Of a stretch of 10,534 bases of DNA, positions 5,497 through 10,534 are shown piece after piece. Positions within the stretch are counted from its first letter, which is position 1; each line of letters opens with the position of its first letter. Source of the stretch: Onthovicinus sp900555545. Its GTDB lineage: Bacteria; Bacillota; Clostridia; Oscillospirales; Acutalibacteraceae. The DNA lies in assembly GCA_949296915.1 (NCBI GenBank), contig CASFPX010000028.1:1-10534 (forward strand), written 5' to 3'. The notes below the pieces were generated by a model. That model did no database searches. It was not told the origin of the DNA and worked only from the letters and a program-made list of their open reading frames with translations. The position numbers were made by a program, and so were the translations under genes.

Positions 5497-6042
5497 ATGA
5501 AACAAAAAAAGCTATTGCCGGGTCAATTTGTTTTTGGGTTTTTCACCTGTCTCCTGATCCCCGCGGAAATTCTTGCGTTTTATTTTGATGTGCCCGCCGC
5601 ATTTCTTTATGCTCCATTTTCCGTCATCCCGCTGTACCTGCTCCTTTCCGCGCTGGCACACTTCCCCGTACAAAAAGCGATCGGCCTGTGGGCGTGTGCT
5701 CTGCTGCCGCCGGCGGTTATATGCAGTCTTGCTGTGGGTATACCGGCAATCTCCATGCCTCTTGGCTGGATTCTGGCTGTCCTGACAGCATTGGCGGCAA
5801 TTGCGGCTATCCTGTTGGGAATCGTCGCGGTTAGCTCATCGAATATCTGGCTGGGCTGGGGATCAGCAGCTCTGGCATTTTCCTTTATGGAGGGCGCCAT
5901 GGGATTTTTCCTTGCAGATGGATCCATGGACCTCTTTTGGAACTTTGGATTGGGAGCCGCGCCGTTCCTGATCATCTGCCCGTTCATCATTGTCGACCTG
6001 AACTGCGCCATCAGAGCAATGCGGAAAAACACGTCTAAATAA
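5497..6042 (+). CDS. Six-helix membrane protein, phospholipase neighbour 3
   Basis: A 181-residue very hydrophobic protein with no recognised family. Likely membrane segments are near 11-30, 35-53, 60-80, 85-113, 117-138 and 147-168. IVDLNCAIRAMRK (165-177) repeats the DLxxxxR tail of the two upstream membrane proteins, suggesting distant paralogy. I chose ATG 5497 because GGAGGTG ends six bases upstream; longer in-frame versions starting before the promoter are not credible. It has its own promoter and a 156-bp leader, and is followed by a hairpin. It could be a third partner gene whose phospholipase fragment has been lost, or an independently regulated member of the family. Confidence 0.78.
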   Translation: MKQKKLLPGQFVFGFFTCLLIPAEILAFYFDVPAAFLYAPFSVIPLYLLLSALAHFPVQKAIGLWACALLPPAVICSLAVGIPAISMPLGWILAVLTALAAIAAILLGIVAVSSSNIWLGWGSAALAFSFMEGAMGFFLADGSMDLFWNFGLGAAPFLIICPFIIVDLNCAIRAMRKNTSK

Positions 6043-6109
6043 CTTTCCCGATTTGAGAACGAAATATTCCACACCGCCTAAATCAATCCGCCTGACTCCC
6101 ACACACAAT

Positions 6110-6140
6110 CGTCCCCCGCATCTGTACGATACGGGGGACG
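6110..6140 (+). terminator. Hairpin between convergent membrane protein 3 and GH5 genes
   Basis: A nine-bp GC-rich stem (CGTCCCCCG, 6110-6118, with its complement at 6132-6140) is followed inward by one mismatch, three more pairs (ATC/GAT) and the loop TGTAC. It lies 67 bp after the membrane-protein stop and 18 bp after the GH5 stop on the other strand. The T-runs on both sides are poor, but its place between convergent genes supports a shared terminator role. Confidence 0.6.
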
Positions 6141-6158
6141 TCCTTAGTTGTATACGAT

Positions 6159-7445
6159 TTAAGAGATTGCGGCCATCTCCGCCTCATTAAAAGTAAAGGA
6201 ATCCGTATTTAGCTCATTCTCAAAGAATGCGAGGAGTTCCTCATAGGAGGCAGTCTTGACATCAATACGATCTACGTCCTTATTGAAAAGGCCCCATTGA
6301 TCGCCCGCATTGAACGTCTTGTACGTCCACTTGGTGGTACTGATGGCATTCTGATCGTACAGACCGTTGGCAAAGGCCTCCTTTTCGCCGTTGTTGTACT
6401 CCCCCACCAGCAGCGCCACGCCCCACTTTTTGCGCATACGGACCATCTCATTGACGCGGGAACGGATTTTAAAGCTGCCCGTATCATACAGGTGGAGCTG
6501 ATAGAGCATGTTGGTGTAGCCGTGTTCCGCCGGATCCGGCAGGACCTTCGTGGACCAGATTCCCTCAAAACTGATGATATGATTTGGGTCCACTGAACGC
6601 ACAGCCTGATAGAGCGCATCATAAGCCGCATTGGTGTGTTCAACCGCCTGATCGCTCTCGGCCTCCCAAGCGTTATCTCCAGTATAACCGCCGTTGTTCT
6701 GTGGTTCATTGAGCAGATCATACGCCGCCACGATATCCCTGTCCGCATAGCGCTGTGCAATCGCCGTCCACAGGAGACCGGCGGCCCCCATATCCGCATC
6801 GCTTGTGTAGAGGGTGTTGCGCCCTGCCTTCCCGGTGGAGTGATTCATACTCTGGCCTCCCGGCGCACCATGTAGATCCAGAATCACATAGAGATTGTGC
6901 TGTTCACACTGATCGAGCAACCAATCTAAACGCTGGAACCCCGGAATCTGCTCCGGGTGCTTCGGCAACTCATGCGCCGTATTCTCAATCAGCCAGGTGC
7001 CATCCTCGTTCATAAAGTTCCGATACCAAAACGGCACACGGACGCAGTTGAAGCCGAGCTTTTCGATCTGAGCAATGTCAGCCTCAGTGATAAAATTCTC
7101 CTCATATGCCTGGACGAGCGCCTGTGTCTTTTCGGCCCCAAAGCGCTCCTGCCAAACCTCAAGCGTGTCGTAATAGGCCCAGTCCCCGGTGGGATCCTCC
7201 AGCCAGCTCATCCAGGTTTCCATAAGCATCCAGTTACCCAGATTGACACCGTAGAGCACGACCTCTTCCCCGGACTCATTGACCAGGCGCCCCTCCTGAA
7301 CAGAAAGTCGACCGCCCATTTCCGGGTTCTGCCCGGTATAGCTGGCGAGTGGCTGCGGCTCGGGTTGCTCGTTAGTGGCGCAACCGCACAGTGCCACCGA
7401 AATCGCCATACACGCCAAAAGGACATAAGCAATTGCCTTTTTCAA
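6159..7445 (-). CDS. GH5-family glycoside hydrolase lipoprotein (cellulase/exo-glucanase-like)
   Basis: A 428-residue secreted lipoprotein that should hydrolyse beta-glucosidic linkages with a retaining mechanism. The signal sequence ends in a lipobox (LCGC, C22). The GH5 barrel spans roughly 45-410. GVNLGNWMLMETWM (66-79) and DLHGAPGGQ (190-198) resemble exo-beta-1,3-glucanase-like GH5 enzymes. The acid/base is E247 in LLNEP, the nucleophile E349 in VGEY, and H192 and H318 fit active-site histidines of the fold. W384 near DQWGLFN is a plausible subsite platform. No carbohydrate-binding module is present. The start is a TTG (7443-7445): GGAGGGG ends six bases before it and no ATG fits better. 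It is divergent from the large glycosidase gene 192 bp away. The fold is secure; the exact substrate (beta-1,3-, beta-1,4- or mixed glucan) is not. Confidence 0.88.
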   Translation of the reverse strand: MKKAIAYVLLACMAISVALCGCATNEQPEPQPLASYTGQNPEMGGRLSVQEGRLVNESGEEVVLYGVNLGNWMLMETWMSWLEDPTGDWAYYDTLEVWQERFGAEKTQALVQAYEENFITEADIAQIEKLGFNCVRVPFWYRNFMNEDGTWLIENTAHELPKHPEQIPGFQRLDWLLDQCEQHNLYVILDLHGAPGGQSMNHSTGKAGRNTLYTSDADMGAAGLLWTAIAQRYADRDIVAAYDLLNEPQNNGGYTGDNAWEAESDQAVEHTNAAYDALYQAVRSVDPNHIISFEGIWSTKVLPDPAEHGYTNMLYQLHLYDTGSFKIRSRVNEMVRMRKKWGVALLVGEYNNGEKEAFANGLYDQNAISTTKWTYKTFNAGDQWGLFNKDVDRIDVKTASYEELLAFFENELNTDSFTFNEAEMAAIS

Positions 7446-7482
7446 AAAAATCCCCTCCCGTTACACGATCCATTGCAACCCC

Positions 7483-7511
7483 ATTATACCGCTACCAACA
7501 TCATTGCGCAA
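7483..7511 (-). promoter_or_regulatory. Promoter for the GH5 gene
   Basis: On the minus strand TTGCGC (7506-7511) is followed after 17 bp by a perfect TATAAT (7483-7488). It lies 37 bp upstream of the TTG start codon. The -35 matches four of six consensus bases. Confidence 0.65.
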
Positions 7512-7583
7512 GAAAAAAGTGATTTTTTAAGCAAATTTCCCTATCAAATGTACTAAAAATGGTTTCATTCGCCCCTACCCTTC

Positions 7584-7612
7584 TATACAAACCGATTGAT
7601 TTGTGGTACGAT
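7584..7612 (+). promoter_or_regulatory. Weak candidate promoter for the large glycosidase
   Basis: TATACA (7584-7589) and TACGAT (7607-7612) are 17 bp apart, each with four of six consensus bases. It lies 25 bp upstream of the ATG at 7638. It is the best plus-strand pair I see between the two divergent genes, but it is not strong. Confidence 0.35.
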
Positions 7613-7637
7613 ACACTTAAAAAAGAGGTGGCGGATA

Positions 7638-10379
7638 ATGAAACGGAAAAGAAAAATCGGCATCGTGTGTGCGGTCCTGTGTGCGGCACTCGCCATTGGA
7701 ACCACCGTGGGCCTGCTGGCAGGACGGCCCCAGCGTCTCACCATCCATATGGATGAACAGACAGGCCCGCTCTACCAAGGGAGCTGCGGCTTTTTATATG
7801 GGCTTGGCAGCGACGGCGTCCCCAGCCAAAATTTGATAACGCCGTTAAAGCCGCGTGTCGCCGCGCAAAAGGCCCCAGACGGTCTTCAACATCCCACGGG
7901 GGATGTTCTGGATGTCGCGCGTGGATTCATAGACTCCGGCGGCGAACAGGTACAGGTCTATTTACAGGATATTTATGCCCTGTGGCCCTACGAATATGAC
8001 GGGATTGAGGGGTATGCCGCCAAGCTGGAGGAAATGATCCCAAAGCTGGCCGCCCTACGCGAGAAAGATGCATCCCTGGCGGGGAAGATCGTTTATATTC
8101 CCTTTAACGAACCGGATGGGATCTGGTATGAAGACCTTGATCGGGATCAGGGGGTTCAGGATAAATTTCAGCAGGACTGGCTGTTTATTTACCACACCAT
8201 CATACGCCTGGATCCAGAGGCCAGGATATGCGGCCCGAACTTTTCCGCCTATCGTGAAAATGCCATGGAGCATTGGATTGCTTTTTGCAAGGAAAACGAC
8301 TGTCTGCCGGATTATGTGACATGGCACGAACTGCAGACGGATCAGCTTGAAAAATTTGCCGGTCATCTATCCCATTACCGCTCCCTGGAGGTGGAATATG
8401 GGTTGGGGGAACGGGAGGTCATTATCAACGAATATGCCCCACCATCGGATTGCAGCGTACCTGGAAAGCTGGTCAACTGGATCGCTTTGTTTGAGGAGAA
8501 CAAAGTGTCCGGCTGCCTGCCCTACTGGCATAACGCGGGCAATTTGGACGACCTCGCCGCCTCTAACAACGAGCCGAACGGGGCCTGGTGGCTGTACAAA
8601 TGGTATGCCGATCTGTCCGGACAGACGCTGCGCTTAGAGACCAGCACCAGACGGACGGAACTCTACGGCTTGGCCGCAGCTGACACCGCTAAAAAATCCG
8701 CCTCTCTCCTGTTTGGAGGTGCGGCGGGCAATGTCGAGATCGTTCTGGAAGATCTCGCCGCAAATGAAATTTTCTCAGGCTCGGGCTGCGTCCACATCAC
8801 CGTCGAGGAGACGGTCTGGACGGCATTTCACGGCGTGGCCGCTGGGCCCGAAGCCGTACTGAGCGGCGTATTCCCTCTCGAAGATGGAAAAGTAACGGTC
8901 CCCTTGGAGGATCTGGATGCCACCAGCGCCTACCGGATGACCGTCACACCGGCAGAGGACTCCGCCACGGTGGCAGATGTGCAGTACGGCGTATGGAAGC
9001 AGCGCTATGAGGCTGAGGATGGGAAGCTTGTAGGGAATGCCAAAAAGCAAAAAGCAAATGGCGATTACGCATGCAGCGGGCAGCAGCTTGTCGGATCCAT
9101 CGACGGGATCGACAGCGGATTTGACCTGACGGTGGAGGTCCCGAAGGACGGCTTTTACCGCCTGGATTATATCTACGGCAACGGCTATGGGTTGAATACA
9201 GCGGATCCGGCATCAAATGCGCCCAAGGCTGTCACACAAACTCTTCTGACCGATTTAAAAGACTCTCAAAAAATTTGCCTGGAAAATACGCTGCGTCAAG
9301 AAATGCTGGGACAATATACCACCTCGCTCCACCTGACCGCCGGGGAACATCTGCTCTCCTTCCGTGGTACTGCGGAGGGCCCTCAGGGTGCAGTGGCGGA
9401 CTGCATCCTGCTGACCTATGCGGGTGATTCGATCCGCGCATTTGACCAGATCTATGAGGCGGAAAATGCCGGTTTCAACGCCCTCTCCGGTCGGGAGAAC
9501 GCTTCAGTTACTGTTGAAAACACACTGCCTGATTACAGTGCGTCCGGATACGTTACCGGTCTGGAACAGTGCGGCGTTCCCTCTGGCGGCGGCGTGAGAT
9601 TTGTCGTCAATGTGCCGGATCACGGCTTTTATCAGCTGGAACTGCGTTATCAGTCAAAAGAAAATGGTCAGGCGAACCTGTACCTCGGGAACACCGCATG
9701 TACACTGGCAAACTCTCTTGTTTCGTATGAGCTGAGTGGCTCTGACAAGTTTGAAACTACAGCAGTGACCGTCTATCTGCAGCGGGGGATCAATCTGATC
9801 GACCTGGATGCCTCCGTGCCCGCAGCAGTGGATTATTTGCGGGTACAGGCGGTGGAAGCGCCCGAAGATGCCACGATCGAAATTCAGGCGGAGGATGGAA
9901 CCCTGGAGGGGAAGGCGGCTGTTGTGGACAACGCATACGCGCAGGGCGGCCAATGCGTCACTGCCATTGAGGGCGGCACCTCAGATGCCTTGGCGGTAAC
10001 GGTCAATGCTCCGGCGGATGGCGCCTATCAGTTGGTGATCCGCTATACAAACGACGAGCTGTTTGGCGCGCACAGCTACAACGCCCAACTGGTGGACCGG
10101 TACGCCACCTTTACCATCAACGGAGAGAATCCGAGGCAGCTCTACTTCCAAAACACATTCAGCCAGGATAACTTCCGCACCGTGACTGTACCGGTAATCC
10201 TGCGGGCAGGGGAAAATACGCTGCGGTTCTATAACGGCAATGAGCGCATTTTACACTGTGGTACCGGCACAGCGGACAAGATCCAATACCAGACGCTGAC
10301 CAACTATGCACCGCTGTTCGACACCTTTACCTTTGCACCCGCTGTATTGCGGGACGGCACATCCGCTGATCCGGCATAG
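7638..10379 (+). CDS. Exported clan GH-A (GH39-like) glycosidase with three C-terminal CBM-like modules
   Basis: A 913-residue exported enzyme. A basic start (KRKRK) and one hydrophobic helix (about 7-28) form a signal peptide or membrane anchor; there is no lipobox. The catalytic region is about 45-345. YIPFNEPDG puts a candidate acid/base at E158, and VIINEYAPP a candidate nucleophile at E265. The two glutamates, 107 residues apart on strand-like segments, fit a clan GH-A barrel such as GH39, which I consider the nearest family; GH5-like relatives are possible. A beta-rich segment follows (about 350-450). Then come three CBM35/CBM6-type modules that each open with a YEAED-like motif: Y457, Y606 and IQAED at 749. 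Modules of this kind bind plant or microbial glycans. ATG 7638 is preceded by AGAGGTG at seven bases; an upstream in-frame TTG (7596) is unlikely. The stop lies 37 bp before the right IS copy. The substrate is unknown. Confidence 0.75.
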   Translation: MKRKRKIGIVCAVLCAALAIGTTVGLLAGRPQRLTIHMDEQTGPLYQGSCGFLYGLGSDGVPSQNLITPLKPRVAAQKAPDGLQHPTGDVLDVARGFIDSGGEQVQVYLQDIYALWPYEYDGIEGYAAKLEEMIPKLAALREKDASLAGKIVYIPFNEPDGIWYEDLDRDQGVQDKFQQDWLFIYHTIIRLDPEARICGPNFSAYRENAMEHWIAFCKENDCLPDYVTWHELQTDQLEKFAGHLSHYRSLEVEYGLGEREVIINEYAPPSDCSVPGKLVNWIALFEENKVSGCLPYWHNAGNLDDLAASNNEPNGAWWLYKWYADLSGQTLRLETSTRRTELYGLAAADTAKKSASLLFGGAAGNVEIVLEDLAANEIFSGSGCVHITVEETVWTAFHGVAAGPEAVLSGVFPLEDGKVTVPLEDLDATSAYRMTVTPAEDSATVADVQYGVWKQRYEAEDGKLVGNAKKQKANGDYACSGQQLVGSIDGIDSGFDLTVEVPKDGFYRLDYIYGNGYGLNTADPASNAPKAVTQTLLTDLKDSQKICLENTLRQEMLGQYTTSLHLTAGEHLLSFRGTAEGPQGAVADCILLTYAGDSIRAFDQIYEAENAGFNALSGRENASVTVENTLPDYSASGYVTGLEQCGVPSGGGVRFVVNVPDHGFYQLELRYQSKENGQANLYLGNTACTLANSLVSYELSGSDKFETTAVTVYLQRGINLIDLDASVPAAVDYLRVQAVEAPEDATIEIQAEDGTLEGKAAVVDNAYAQGGQCVTAIEGGTSDALAVTVNAPADGAYQLVIRYTNDELFGAHSYNAQLVDRYATFTINGENPRQLYFQNTFSQDNFRTVTVPVILRAGENTLRFYNGNERILHCGTGTADKIQYQTLTNYAPLFDTFTFAPAVLRDGTSADPA

Positions 10380-10476
10380 CTATATCATGATAAAGCATTC
10401 AAAAAGGCCGTCCATCTGGACTGCCCCAGTTTGTGCGGACAGGACAAAAAAGCCCCTATGTAGGAAATATTAAGTT

Positions 10477-10533
10477 TTAAGCGGAGTGGCGCAGCGTCAG
10501 CGGCGCCACTCCAGTTTTATTCTGGATGCGCTC
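10477..10533 (-). CDS. IS3-family transposase OrfB, C-terminal 18 residues (partial)
   Basis: The last codons of the transposase on the minus strand, ending at TAA (10477-10479). The tail ERIQNKTGVAPLTLRHSA is the form I recognise as usual for this group. This copy therefore looks unaltered, in contrast to the left copy, which reads AQRQL in place of APLTL. Confidence 0.8.
   Translation of the reverse strand, partial: ERIQNKTGVAPLTLRHSA
10483..10512 (-). repeat. Hairpin at transposase 3' end, 10-bp stem (right copy)
   Basis: GGAGTGGCGC (10483-10492) pairs with 10503-10512 around a ten-base loop, AGCGTCAGCG on the plus strand. In transposase orientation the loop is CGCTGACGCT, which is the inverse of the left copy's AGCGTCAGCT with one base different. 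Confidence 0.8.
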
Positions 10534-10534
10534 A

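Larger units (their letters stand above)
10417..10534 (-). mobile_element. IS3-family insertion sequence, 3' end (right copy, inverted, partial)
   Basis: The same element as at the left edge, in opposite orientation. The terminus TGGACTGCCCCAG starts at 10417. All 113 compared bases outside the hairpin loop are identical between the copies, so they are recent duplicates. The window ends inside this copy. The five bases just outside (CCATC, 10412-10416) mirror GATGG at 186-190. Confidence 0.85.

Noticed and set aside
10380..10400. TATCATGATA palindrome after the glycosidase stop as a terminator
   Set aside because: It is short and AT-rich with no following T-run. The likelier terminator remnant is the split motif beside the IS.
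1..10534. CRISPR array, tRNA, rRNA or phage genes
   Set aside because: I saw no regularly spaced short repeats, no cloverleaf-like segments, and no structural or integrase genes beyond the IS fragments.

Overview
The window looks like a piece of a Gram-positive, probably gut-associated Clostridia genome (Bacillota, perhaps Oscillospiraceae-like). The reasons are strong purine-rich Shine-Dalgarno sites, a lipoprotein signal, sigma-A-type promoters, moderate GC, and the gene families present: GPH sugar symporter, GH5 lipoprotein, CBM-bearing glycosidase, zinc phospholipase C and an IS3-family element. The species assignment is inference.

Layout. Both ends lie inside inverted copies of one IS3-family insertion sequence, with the transposase 3' ends facing inward (1-185 and 10417-10534). 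This is either a composite-transposon-like structure or an assembly contig broken at a repeat. Inside, from left to right: (1) a minus-strand GPH/MFS sugar symporter with an unusual charged central insertion (238-2181), with its own promoter and a perfect 24-bp palindrome upstream; (2) a 435-bp divergent intergenic region; (3) a plus-strand cluster of a secreted zinc-dependent phospholipase C-like protein (2617-3690), a six-helix membrane protein (3740-4357), a 192-bp duplicated fragment of the phospholipase 3' end (4395-4586), a second six-helix membrane protein (4606-5253), and a third one with its own promoter (5497-6042); (4) a hairpin terminator, then a divergent pair of carbohydrate-active enzymes: a GH5 lipoprotein on minus (6159-7445) and a 913-residue clan GH-A glycosidase with three C-terminal CBM-like modules on plus (7638-10379).

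How they may work together. The two exported glycosidases and the GPH symporter fit extracellular polysaccharide trimming and oligosaccharide uptake, although the symporter is separated from them by the phospholipase cluster. That cluster is the most intriguing part. A secreted phospholipase C-like enzyme is followed by a membrane protein, then a 94%-identical remnant of the phospholipase 3' end followed by another membrane protein, then a third. The three membrane proteins are divergent but share size, topology and a C-terminal DLxxxxR signature. This resembles toxin/immunity loci in which new pairs enter by recombination at the toxin 3' end and leave older partner genes behind. The immunity role is a hypothesis.

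A second notable item is a hairpin-loop inversion between the two IS copies, which rewrites four residues of the transposase C-terminus while keeping the frame.
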